Position numbers and translations under genes: made by a program. Under the pieces are notes generated by a model. It searched no databases, was not told where the DNA came from, and worked only from the letters and a program-made list of their open reading frames with translations. Shown here piece by piece: positions 33,522-44,653 of a stretch of 64,000 nucleotides of DNA; position 1 is the first letter of the stretch, and every line of letters starts with the position of its first letter. The DNA comes from Neoscytalidium dimidiatum (taxonomy: Eukaryota > Ascomycota > Dothideomycetes > Botryosphaeriales > Botryosphaeriaceae). The DNA is taken from positions 2,356,001 through 2,420,000 of the forward strand of contig CM074696.1 of the NCBI GenBank assembly GCA_037367355.1. Direction: 5' to 3'.

Positions 33522-34108
33522 TTAGGCGACGGTAGAAAGCTGCATGACAGCAACGTCGAAGCTCTTGTAATTGCAGATCTCACCACCACCACGGGGCGCA
33601 TCCCAGCAGTTCGTTGGCTGACCCTTGTTGGCTGAGGCAGTCGCAGTCACGGCGGGAGCGCCGTCGCAGAGGGAACTGTCATATGCACGAACTCATATCA
33701 GTTACCGGTGTCGACAGGAGACTGTAGATATAATTTAACTCACCCAGCTTCCCAGTGAATCACGGTATGGAGTAGCTGCGTGTCATTGGTGTAAAAGAAG
33801 CTGGCCTTCGGGGCCACTGCGGTGTTGTTCTGCACAACACAATCGAATGACTTATTATCTGCGTAGCTGATACCTTCGCAGTACCAGTAGAAATTGGTAT
33901 ATGGCTCAGAAATTCGGAATTTGGCGTTATTCGTGAGGTCGTGGTGGCCTTCTTCGAGATCGAGGGTGTGGAAATATTCGACATGCACAGATGATCCGTC
34001 ACCACAAGCGATGGCACTTTGGTCGCCGCGGAGAGGAACAGTAGGAAGGGTGGCAGCCAGAGCCGCATAGGAAACAGAGAAGGGGACGAGGCTCTTGGTG
34101 AAATGCAT
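33522..34108 (-). CDS. Small secreted protein with six cysteines
   Basis: Two exons: 34108-33744 and 33675-33522, intron 33676-33743 (GTGAGT...CAG, phase 2), 172 residues. Residues 1-19 form a signal peptide (MHFTKSLVPFSVSYAALAA). The mature part has six cysteines, in IACGDG, WYCEG, FDCVV, SLCDG, TNCWD and EICNY, so three disulphides are possible. It is rich in Asn and aromatic residues and shows no enzyme motif. No family is recognised. Size, secretion and even cysteine number fit a candidate effector or other extracellular protein, but that is inference. A TATA element is about 110 bases upstream. It lies between a HET relic and a gene-poor stretch. Confidence 0.75.
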
Positions 34109-34216
34109 TGTTGAAGGGTGGTGATTTGTTTAAGTTTGAGCAACAATCGTAGTATTGAGCTTGCCACGGACTGAGGTTTCTGCAGAAAGTGATGTCTAGC
34201 TGCGTTCGCGGTCAGC

Positions 34217-34222
34217 TTTATA
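34217..34222 (-). promoter_or_regulatory. TATA box of the small secreted protein gene
   Basis: Reverse-strand TATAAA about 109 bases upstream of the start codon. Confidence 0.5.
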
Positions 34223-36746
34223 GCCGTCTTGACTAGACTTATGTTCGTATTCGTCTGGGAAAAGGGATTCTCTTTGCCCGTATTAACTCGTGCCCGAGTA
34301 GGATGCCGTGCCGCTGGGTGCTCAGAGCCTTGTCGTGGGATACGAGTCGACGTCACTATCAGTTTCTAGATTCATCAACAGCGGAAGATCCACGGCCTGA
34401 TATTGCCGGCACACGGGTTGACGAAACGTGGAGGTTGAGCACATCCGCCCGGTTACTATGATGGGGCAGGATATACTCCAAATTGCAACGACAACTGGAC
34501 AGGGGGCCATTAGACGGGGAAGCTTTTGTTCTTATGTCGTTCAAGACGGCTGTGCAAATTCCATGAGAAGGCGGCACATACAGAGCAGCATTTGCTGATG
34601 CCAAGACATTGTTCTGCTATGAAGTGGCTAGATCCAATTTATGTCACGTAAGGAGTGGGTCTTTCAATTTCTGTGTGCGGCGCAAGGGGCACTATTGTGC
34701 AAACTTCAATTGTCGGAGAGGCTATACTAAGTTTTAACGAATGAAAAGACCGAAACATCCGTCGCACCTTCCATTGACCATGCGCTGCCAGTATCTCAAT
34801 AATACATTTTCAACCGGTCCGGCGTAGCTCAGCTGTTAACGTGCATCCTTAGTGCTAGGGATTATTCACATAGCTATATAGGTTTTGGGATAGTCATGGC
34901 CATAACATGGTCAACAGTCAGCCCAAGAACGAAATGTGGCATTTTCGTCTTCAGATGCATTTGTGGAAGAACCGGAAAGAAGCGCGCTAAATAAAGAGCC
35001 TTGACCAGTAGCTGCGCCACACTCATACGACGGCGACTAAAGTTAGCATACCAAGTTACTGTCGACGGAGGCAATGGACTTTGTGAAGCGGCAATGGGTG
35101 GTTGTCCACCGATATGGTACGTGCGTCGCCCGACTTGCCCTTTTCGGACTTCTGTAGCTCCACAACGCGTATAATCGGAAACACGCACTGACCGCTCAGA
35201 GAAAAACCACTTTAGCCAGATTTTGCAGGTAGTCCGTCTTAAGTTTAGAGAGTTCGCGTCTCTTTTAGTCTTCCGTAGAATTAATTCCTTTGGGGACGCT
35301 TGAAGCTTTTCCTTTGGTCGCCTATCAATCACAATTCCTCTGCGATTCGCCATTGGCGATCGATAATCGTGGAGCAATAGATGTGGAAAGCGAGTTTTAT
35401 AAAAACTTGTAGTGGATTCTGTCATGCTCTGATGCCGTAACAAAAGTTCTGTAGATTATTCCTCTACTTGAACAACGCCTGGCAATCTGTTTAGAAAAAT
35501 CGGGTGTCTGAAACTCTTTCGTTGACTCATCTCTTGTAGCATCAAACATTCTGAGCTTTCTGGATAACAAATCCAGAGAACCTCGGTGCCCAAAATAACT
35601 CTAGAGTCTTTAATTAGCCAATCTCCTATCCCGTTCTCTTCCTCTGTCAGGCCAGCTAATGCGGGTCTCTATTCGACACGCTAACTTTTCTCTGCTACTC
35701 TGACTTGACAAGTTCGGCCCTACAGCGTTCATACCCTTAAGATACCAGTTGACCTCACATCCGCCTGGCCCACTGGCCAGATTCATCGTTCCCTTTCAAG
35801 CCATGGGATGGGAGGCGACGGTCTTCCTCTTTCCCTCTTACTATTCAGAACCCCATTCATCCTCATAACCACAGCGTGCAACCCATATGGATGTCGCCTG
35901 TCGAGTTTGAGCAGTCATCCAAACGCGACTGCTCATCAACGATTGGTATTATGCACGTCTAGATATTGGCCTCAAGTGCTCGTAAGATGGCTAAGAACCA
36001 CTCACAGACAGATGTTGGCTTGCGGAGATTTCTCCTCTATGTCCAAATGCGACATTGCAGTCGCCGCGGCGGCGGCCAAGGATAAGTTTACCGACTAGCT
36101 CTCTGCATGCATCCCTTTCACTTACACTACCCGTTCACCATCTAATGGCAAACGTACAAAAATATGGTATTCACTTCTGGAGAAATAATCTTCGTATTCG
36201 TGCGATTACAGTGGTAGGCCCTATCCAATGACTAACACGGCCACGTTTTCGCCCCCCAAAATCGCGTTCCCAGGCGGATTGCGACTCGTAGCTCAGCATA
36301 CCAAGACTAGCTCCGACTGCGCTCTAAAGGTCTGGCCAATGAGTGCTACGACCCCAAGAATCCGATTCTTTAGTCTTGCATAATTTAGCTGACGTTTGCA
36401 GCACGCTGACTCTTAGTGAAGAGGGCCCGACGATTCATGTACCTCGATACAGCCCTCCGATGTGGTCTGCTGCCTGCTTTATTCATCCGCCAAAAGAACC
36501 TGGAGAGCTGAATGCGACACGCCAAAATCAGCCCCCAATATTGAGGCGTAAGCGCAACGTTCCGTCGTCCAATGAACGCATCGAAACGAGGCGAGGCAGC
36601 TGACATTTGCCCCACCTGCAAGGGAAGGCGCATGCGTGGTTGCGGCTTCCCAAATGTTCAGCCTCACTGGCCTGAGATCTAGAAATACCGCCCCATTCGT
36701 TTCATTTAAACGTAATTTTGAACAGCCCCGGCCAGCACGCACCGTC
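34223..36746. other. Gene-poor interval of 2.5 kb
   Basis: No supported gene. A 184-codon ATG-started reverse frame at 34,874-35,425 is basic and has no motif; it may be chance or an orphan. The rest shows only short unrelated frames. Confidence 0.5.
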
Positions 36747-39700
36747 ATGGCGCCCCTTCTTCTGGCCAATGAACCTCATTATGAGGACTATAAGACCGGC
36801 GACTACATCAATCCAAAGTACATTGACGATGATTGGGCTGAACGGAAGAGACCTCCAGAATTCAATTTTCGCAATAACCTGCCTCCGCCTCCGCCACCGC
36901 CCCTGCGAGGCCGCCGACACCGCCATCACCGTATCCATCGAGGCTTCTACGATTCGGACGACTCCGAAGCATCTTTTTCAAGGCAGAGAAGGAGACGATT
37001 TTACACTACCGGCAGAGGTCGTCGGGATATTGTCTTTTACCTGAACCTCGTCGCCAAACTGCCTGAGTCACCGGAGTTGACTAAGAAGAAGGCGACCACA
37101 TGGCCGAATCTTCATCCAGAGGCTGGAATCCGGAAAACTGAAAAATTGAACATCCTCGCCTCTATGAACTATTCCGATGAGAGTGACAAGTCGACCATCG
37201 AGCTCACGTGCAATGAGTCCCCGAGCGTATCTACCGAGGCTCAGGAAAGTTTCATCAACTGGCGGTTCGTGTCTCTGAGATGCTCTACATATTATCTCTA
37301 ACGAGATAGCAGCCACGTTCAGCGCGAGAACATGAGTCTTGAAGAACTCGAGGTTTGAAACACACTGCTTGATGCGTGTATTACAGATGGCTTACATGAT
37401 ACAGCTCATTGCGCTTCAAGCGCCCAGCATTACCGATGACATGAGATTGCTTGTCCGCCGTCTGATGACGAAAGTCAATGAGGACTTGCTAAAAAGCTTC
37501 CGGCACGGGTATTACACCACCTCTGCATCATATCGGTACGATGGTCAGCCTTCTGGTGATATGGATGTAGTAGACATTTACGCAACATGGATGTCATTCC
37601 CTTACCTCACATTGATAGACATGCCTCCATCAGCTCCAACATCAGCCTCAGCAAAGCTGCACCCATCCAGGCCTCTCTTTCAAACATTATATGACAATGA
37701 ATCAACCGAGGAACGCGACAGAGAACAGGAATTCCTAAAGTATACCCAGATCAAAGATGGGAAAATGCTACACGTTGCTCATGCTTGGTTCCTCATCCTT
37801 GGCGAAGGTAAGAATGCGCAGGATATGCAATCAGTTGGAGCTTTTCGGGCTGATGTGCAAAGACACTGTCATTTCCAGTGCTCGCGAATCACTGGACAAC
37901 CTTTTCCAACCGTCGATTACCCGTAATGTCGGCAAAGGCGATGCCTCCGAATTGCTTAAGGTCATTGATCCTTACAAGCGTCGATTCTTTTTCCCTCTGG
38001 CAACTTGCCGGAACTTCTTTGTGAGCAGCTCATTACCAATTTGAGAAAATGAGTCTACCTAGTAGCTTTACTAAAACATCACCAGACGTTCAGACAGATT
38101 GTAGCTGCAGAATGCCTAGATGACATTGCGTTCCAGGTTGATAATTGCACCTTTGTCTATAACGACGGAAAATCAATTCTATCAAGCTCGACGTGGCATG
38201 AATTCATCCAAAGCAGCAAATCTCCTATCCTCCAAATCGAAATCAGGCAAGGAATGTTTCTCACAGCTGCCGACCTTGCGGCTGGACAAGACGATGAGAG
38301 CAGTGAAACTTCTGACTCAGATGAAGACGAGATAGGCAGAAGGACTGCAGCACAACTCCATAACCCAGAAACTCAGCTCATAACGCTTGATATGGAGCGC
38401 GAGCGACAGAGAAGCAGAGACAGACAAAAGAACCAAAAGAAAATTCAAAATCTAAGAAGAGAAGGACTCATTATCAACGACACGAGCTCCATGAACAAAC
38501 CTACCGTGAAGCTGTACCAAGCCGAGAAGCAAGAAACAAGCGATGCGAAACGGTCTTCACAAGCAGTGCCAACAAAGACTGGAAAACCTGATCAAACACA
38601 ACAAAAAGCCGAAGTTCGTCAAGACCCACAGAACACGACGGGCAATTCCTCGAACAGCCAGAGTGCAAAAGGCATAGTTGACCCCTTTCTGACTTGGCCA
38701 TTGGATACCGGGGCAGATCCTTCAAAAGACGAGACTACGGGCAAGTCCACTGAAGGATTCGGACTGCGTCAAATCCTGGATAGACTTAACGAGAAAATCA
38801 AAGATCCGGCCTACGACACAACATCCGGGACGTTTCCTACCGAAACAAATCACCTTTTCAATGGTAAATATTACAGTGCCGTCGAAGAAAGCGCACTGGA
38901 TGGCCTCAGAGCCTTGATAGAGGCGGTGAAGCAGGTAGAGAAGGACGATGAAGTTCTTCAGAGAAAAACGGAAACATCCGCAAGCCAGAAACTGCCTGAT
39001 TCAAGCCGTCCATCTCGAGAAGCTCTTTACACATGGCGCCAAGAAGAACAAAGACTGGAAATGGTTCGCTACGTGAACCAATCGGTACAGTTGATTCGGG
39101 AGCTTGTATCTTTTTTCAGCCCGTCATCTTTTCCCCATGCTCTACTCAACAAAATCTGGGGAGTTTTAGCTATTCTTCTCAAGGTTGGTATTCAAAGTCC
39201 ATTAAACCTAGAAATGCTAAAGTTCTGCAGATCCCGTCAAGCATGATTCACGGTCATTCTAGTAATCAGAAAGTTGCGCCCCAAAATGATCAAGGCACAT
39301 CTTCCAAAGACCAAAAGACGCGCAGCATTTCCTGGAGCGTGCGAAGATCTGGAGATGTCAGCGAAGAGTCTTGCGCTCGCTACAGAATTACTCCCCCGCA
39401 AGTCCAATTCAGCGAGTGCGAAAGCTGCACAGCCTCGAAGACCTATTCTTCTGCCGAAGCAGCAGTTAAACACATTATGGTAGAACATTACCCGCACTCC
39501 CGCCTATTCACGGCTCAAGATGAAGAGAGGCTCCATTTCTGGATTCAAGACTCAAACCAGGAATCACAAGAACAGTGGAATAAGCAACGCTTGATTACGC
39601 TCAACCACTGTCTCGATGACCTCAAAGATACCCACAAGATCGCGCAGGAAATTCACGATGGCCTGGCAGTTAGCCGAGAGGGAGATCACGATATGCCGAC

Positions 39701-40791
39701 CAAACTTGTTCTGCCCACCGCGCTGGTCAAAGCATTTGAGATGGCCGCTGTCTTTCTTATTTGCGTAGGCCACACAATGCTTCTGTTAGATAAAAATCTG
39801 AAGGACTCGGCCCGGAAAGAACCAAAAATAGGGGACGTTGAGGAACAACTGCGGCAGTTTCTTGGCTACCAAGGCCTCAGGGCATCGATATCCATGACCA
39901 AGGCGCAGGAGGATATCACGCTCATGATTCGAACTGATACTCAGGCATCAACAGTTAACTACGCTGCTGTCGGCCCTCGTTACATCATTATGTCAATATG
40001 CAAAGGACTTTGTATGCGAAAGCTGTATTCTGGTCAGAGATACATTGAGATCTATCAAGATATTGTATCTCGCATGGTAAGTCGTTCTACATCAGCCAGT
40101 AGAGGATACCACTAATTATCTCGTCAAGAGATACGAAGTCTATCACAGCCATCCCACACGACGTTTGCTCACCGATATCCAAACGCTGCAAGAAGAACTC
40201 AGCGCCATCGATTCGATCCAAGATGATCAGTATTGGGCCCTGAGTGAACTGAGAGCCGTGTGCGATACCAGGTCCTTCCGTATCACAACGCAGTTCCGAA
40301 ATCAGCAGTGGCGGCTAGAAGAGGATCTCTATGACCAGTATTGGAGGCTGCAGAACAAAAATGAGGAATTACTAAGGGGGCTAAGCCACCGGCTTACGCA
40401 GCTTGAAGACAAGGCGAGACACCGCATCGAAATACTTGACGAAGATCATGGGAAGGCCATTTTTGTTTTCACTGTTGTGACGGTCGTGTTCTTGCCACTC
40501 TCGTTCGTAACAAGCTACATGGGCATGAATACCTCGGACATCCGTGACACAAATAGCACGCAGGCAATATACTGGGCTATTGCGCTTCCGATAACCGGAG
40601 TGGTCATAGTATTAGGCACTCTGGTGGCATACAGGGGTGATGCCTTGCGAGAATGGTTCCTCCATGGGCGAAAGCGACGGAGGGAGCAAGAGAGCGTTAG
40701 CAGGGCTGAAATGAAAGGGAGAAAAACGTTGGCGGAAAGACGGAAGTGGCTCATGAGACGTCAAGATAAAGAATGGAAGGCTGAAGTCTAA
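36747..40791 (+). CDS. Large CorA-like (Mg2+ transporter-type) membrane protein
   Basis: Seven exons: 36747-37264, 37313-37352, 37387-37807, 37863-38020, 38086-39183, 39231-40076, 40129-40791, adding to an intact frame of 1247 residues. The C-terminus is CorA-like: a long coiled helix, transmembrane segment AIFVFTVVTVVFLPLSFVTS, the Gly-Met-Asn selectivity motif (residues 1159-1161, in YMGMN), and a second transmembrane segment followed by a basic tail. The N-terminal 1000 residues are hydrophilic: a Pro run (NLPPPPPPPL), a region with conserved NTFRQIVAAE-like text rebuilt across introns, and a Lys/Glu/Gln-rich middle. Proteins of this layout are common in Pezizomycotina and often sit near ankyrin or HET genes; their ion and role are not known. 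Intron 2 is only 34 nt and intron 3 ends in AAAG. Both were needed to hold the frame, so these junctions are the weakest part. Confidence 0.8.
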
Positions 40792-41061
40792 GCCCTGGAT
40801 GTAAAAGATTGGCTGATCAGGGACGCCCCTTACGCACGAGATGAAACCTATGGTAACTGGGAAGGCTAAGAGATCTTGGGCGTCATCCCGCCGTGAAAAT
40901 ACGGATAAACAACATTTGCGTATTCGCCCACCGTATTCGCGTATCTCCTTTCTTTCAACTCCACCAGGGACGGATTCGGATGTTCCTCCCTTTTCCTTCT
41001 CTTCAATATATAAGGGATCAAATGCAATCCCATGAGTAGCTCAACAAGATTTTCCACAACA
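40792..41061. other. Intergenic, promoter of FAD oxidase
   Basis: 270 bases between two forward genes; includes the TATA element listed separately. Confidence 0.7.
41007..41013 (+). promoter_or_regulatory. TATA box of the FAD-oxidase gene
   Basis: TATATAA lies 25 bases before an in-frame ATG at 41,032 and 55 bases before the ATG at 41,062. Transcription would normally begin after 41,032, which argues for the second ATG as the start. Confidence 0.55.
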
Positions 41062-42957
41062 ATGCCCAAATATCTTCTGACGTTGACGGTCCCGCTCTTG
41101 CACCTCAGTGGTGTTCTTGCAGCACCACAATGCAAGGTCACTCCTGACGATCCAACATGGCCAACTATCGAAGAATGGGCTGCACTCAACATGTCTATTG
41201 ATGGCACTCTCTTGCGTACAGTGCCGGCAGCATCATCTTGCTGGCCCGGAAACCCTTTCAATTCCCCCTTTCCTTGCGATGTCGTCAAGAGCAACTGGAC
41301 CTCAGGCCTTTTCCACGCTTCGTTACCGGAATCGATCGATTATCCCATCTACTCCAACAACTCTTGCCTACCGCCCGGGGCATCAGGCTACGACGAGGAC
41401 AGAGGGTGTCAGCTTGGAGGACTACCAGAGTACATCGTCAACGCCACGACCGAGCAGCAAGTCGCCACCGCCATGAAATGGGCCAGCGACCGCAACATTC
41501 GTATCGCAGTCAAAGGGACCGGACATGACATGAACGGACGGTGAGCTCCCACCCCCTCTCTCTCTCAACCTACCACCTTCACTGACACACGCGCCCACCA
41601 CAGCTCCAGCGGCGCCTACTCCCTCTCCATCTGGACCCGCAACTTCAACCGCATCACGCACATCCCCAGCTTCCCCCTCTCGACAAACAAGACCAACACC
41701 ACAATCGCCCACGCCTTCCGCATCGGCAGCGGCAACGGCTGGGGCGCCGTCCTCGCGCGCGCCCTCGCCCACGGCCGCGTCGTCACGACGGGCCAGGACC
41801 CGTCGGTCGGGCCGGGCGGCTGGATCCAGGGCGGCGGCCACGGCCCGCTGTCGCGCACGTACGGGCTCGGCGCGCACCAGGTCCTCCAGGCGACCGTGGT
41901 CACGCCCCGGGGCGACGTCCTGGTCGCGGACGGCGCGCGCAACGCCGACATCTTCTGGGCGCTGCGCGGCGGCGGCGCCGGCCAGTACGGCGTCGTGACC
42001 GAGTACGTGATCGAGACGCACCCGGCGCCGCGCGTCGCGACGGGCACGCTGCAGGTCCTGCCGGCGGCGGCGGCGGGCGCTGGGGAGAGCGGCGCCGACG
42101 CGTCGTGGGACGCGGTGGCGGCGCTGCTCGCGGAGCTGCCGGACCTGATGGATGCGGGTTTGGCGGGCGCGGCCACCCTGGCGACCGGGGAGAGCGCGAC
42201 CAAGTTCAACCCGGCGTTGCAGGAGGGCACGGCGGGCGTGGTTGCGACGCAGTTCTTTTGGGGGTTCAACATGTCGGCGGCGGAGATGACGGAACTCGTG
42301 CGGCCGGTCGTCGAGCGTGTGCGCGCGCAGGGGGCCAACGGAACGGTACAGGTCGTCTGGTCGCAGTCGAATCAGACGGACTATGAGACGTTTTTCAGCA
42401 GCATTTCTGGAAGCGACGCTGCTGGCGTGCAGAGCGTCATGACCTCCCGTCTGCTGGGCCGCAGAGAGTTGGTCGATCTGCCGCGCAAGAAGTTGGCAAC
42501 GTACGTGCGTGGGACGCTGCGGGCACAGAACCAGACGGCCGGGACATATGTTACTATTGGGTTGCAGGGTGGCCCTGGAGTCCGTGGCGTGGAGGACGAG
42601 AGGTGGGGCGCTGTCAATCCTGTGTGGAGGGATACGTACCTGCATGTGATTGCTACGGGTGCGAACATCAACACTACCAGCGGTCCAAGACAGGGGCTAC
42701 AGGATGCGGCGGCATGGATAGAAGAGAATAAGGAGAAGATGTGGAGGGAATGGGCTCCGGAGACGGGAGCCTACATGAACGAGGCAAATCCCTACAACTC
42801 AGAATGGAAGCACGACTTCTATGGAACTGCGTATGAACGGTTGCTCGAAATCAAAAGGAAGTATGATCCTACGGAAAGCTTGTACGTGCTCAATGGTGTT
42901 GGGAGCGAAGACTGGGAGTATGACCTAGACAGTGGCAAGCTTTGCAAAAACGCTTAA
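41062..42957 (+). CDS. Secreted FAD-linked (berberine-bridge type) oxidoreductase
   Basis: Two exons: 41062-41540 and 41604-42957, intron 41541-41603 (GTGAGC...CAG, phase 2), 610 residues. From the chosen ATG the protein begins with a clean signal peptide (MPKYLLTLTVPLLHLSGVLA); an upstream ATG at 41,032 would add ten residues but sits too close to the TATA box. The FAD-binding-4 domain has VKGTGHDMNGR with His155 as the expected covalent FAD ligand, then WIQGGGHGPLSRTYGLGA and ALRGGGAGQYGVVTEY. The C-terminal berberine-bridge motif YMNEANPYNSEWKHDFYG is complete. These enzymes oxidise diverse small molecules or sugars with O2. The first 650 bases of exon 2 are strikingly GC-rich compared with exon 1. 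Substrate unknown. Confidence 0.92.
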
Positions 42958-44653
42958 ACGCCTCAACATTGACTTTGAAGTTGATCATTCCTTTCAAGCG
43001 AAGCTAGGCAGCATCTGGATTTTGGCAATCTCCCGAATGTCTTCGATAGATTTACTGTTGATATACTTCAACGAGTAAATACTCATGGAATTCACATTCA
43101 TATATTTGAAGAAAATGAAACATATCTGGTGGAGGGCTCATATTTGTTCGCCATTTAAGGTTTCTACTAACATTCTAGCGGCGACGTCAAACTCAGTCAG
43201 CGGAAATTTTCCGCCATATTCCATAGTTAAAGTTATTTCCTCATTGACTCTTCCTGATCATGGGGCCATCCACGTACTCAATCCGCCATCACTGTAATTC
43301 CATATCTCGCAGGTGCCTATTAATCAAGTAGCTGCATATGATGGAGTAGTGACTGACTGTAGGATTAAGCTGTTCCTGGGAATGATTCATTCTTGTTCCA
43401 CAGTGGAGGGCACGCGCTATTAGTGTTTTGCATATCTTTGTCGTAGTATATACCATCTGTTCGCCTAACAAATTGTTCCGCATGGTATACGAGCATGATC
43501 ACCGTCACAAACCACATAAGGAACGCACCAAATATGTAAATGAAAGTTTCATGCTTCGCGGCCATGCCATCGCCACCTTGACGTACTCGATGCCTAGGCT
43601 CTTTCATAGTAACCGAATGTTTCACATGTAAGATATTGTGAGTATATATTTATATTAGCGCAATAGATAACTGGCCACTGGCAAACTCCTCTAACGACAG
43701 CCTAGCCTTTTTTGAACTCAACAGTTATACCTTGGAAGGCCTTCATAGCTAAGTGGGAGCTTAGAAGTCCTATGCTATATTGAGACACTCTCAATTGGGT
43801 TTATTTACTGCTAAACGCGCGTTCTCCTTCAAACACAGCCTGCCTCCCGGGAGAGCTAATAGGGAAAGTTATTGATCCCCCAATTTCGAAGTCAACGTTC
43901 ATTGTTGCAAAGACGAGGAGATACGTGTTGCAATATAATGCACGCAAGGATAACTTAAGCACCGCTTTTTGTTCAGCAATACGCAGTCAAGTAATAATAG
44001 ATGGCAAATTCAGAAATAAGTGAAATAGGCCTGAAAGATTGTGTTCTACCGTGTTGATCGCTCGGCGGAAACGTGGTTCTAGTCTGTCCAAACGAATACG
44101 AAAAATAAGGAGTTTACGTATTACACCGCCACTTAAAACTCGGCCGAGCGATGGCATCCACCTTGCCTGAAGGAGAAGTTTCTGCCATCTTGTTACATTG
44201 GCTCGCGCTATATTAAGATATCGGTCCGTAACGAAGACGCAAGTGGAGAAGGGCGCATTAGAGAATATTATAAAGTGCGCTGCTGGTTTCTCAACACCGC
44301 TTGCCGATTTCATGGAACGCCTGAGCCACAACGCATCCTTCGTTGCATTTCGCGCTTGCTAAGGTAGAACTTCGGCACGTGCCCGAATCTTGACCTGGCC
44401 TACCCGAACTCTTGCGCCACTCCCTCTTCCATACACAACTTCCTAGCTTTACAATTACTTCGCCTCCTTCTGCAATCGCATTCGCCGCCAATCCCATGTA
44501 ATTTGAACTCAACTATCCTGGCTGGTGACTCTGGTGGGCCTTGGAAATTGACTTCGCCCCGCTGCGCCTCGGAACACTTCTAGTTCCTTCATCTACGTCC
44601 ACCCCCCAAGTGTCTTTCCAACCACTCTCCCTTCTTGTAACCATTGTCAGAGA
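42958..44653. other. Gene-poor AT-rich interval
   Basis: 1.7 kb without a gene; contains one copy of a diverged repeat (listed). Confidence 0.6.
43711..43890 (+). repeat. Diverged dispersed repeat, copy A
   Basis: Aligns by eye, with many transitions and small gaps, to 54,644-54,830. Shared landmarks in the same order are TTTGAACTCAA, TATTGAGACA/TACACTCAGACA, TTTACTGC/ATCTACTGC, ACGCGC, CCTTCAAACA/CCTTCGAACA, and ATTTCGA. Only two copies were seen and neither encodes anything clear. Confidence 0.45.

Noticed and set aside
34823..34875. tRNA-like start (GGCGTAGCTCAG)
   Set aside because: The D-arm-like block is not followed by an anticodon stem or a GGTTCRANNCC T-loop.
37757..37920. Frameshift in the CorA-like gene
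   Set aside because: An intron 37,808-37,862 with a good GTAAGA donor and an AAAG acceptor restores the frame and a conserved-looking EDTVISSARESL segment.
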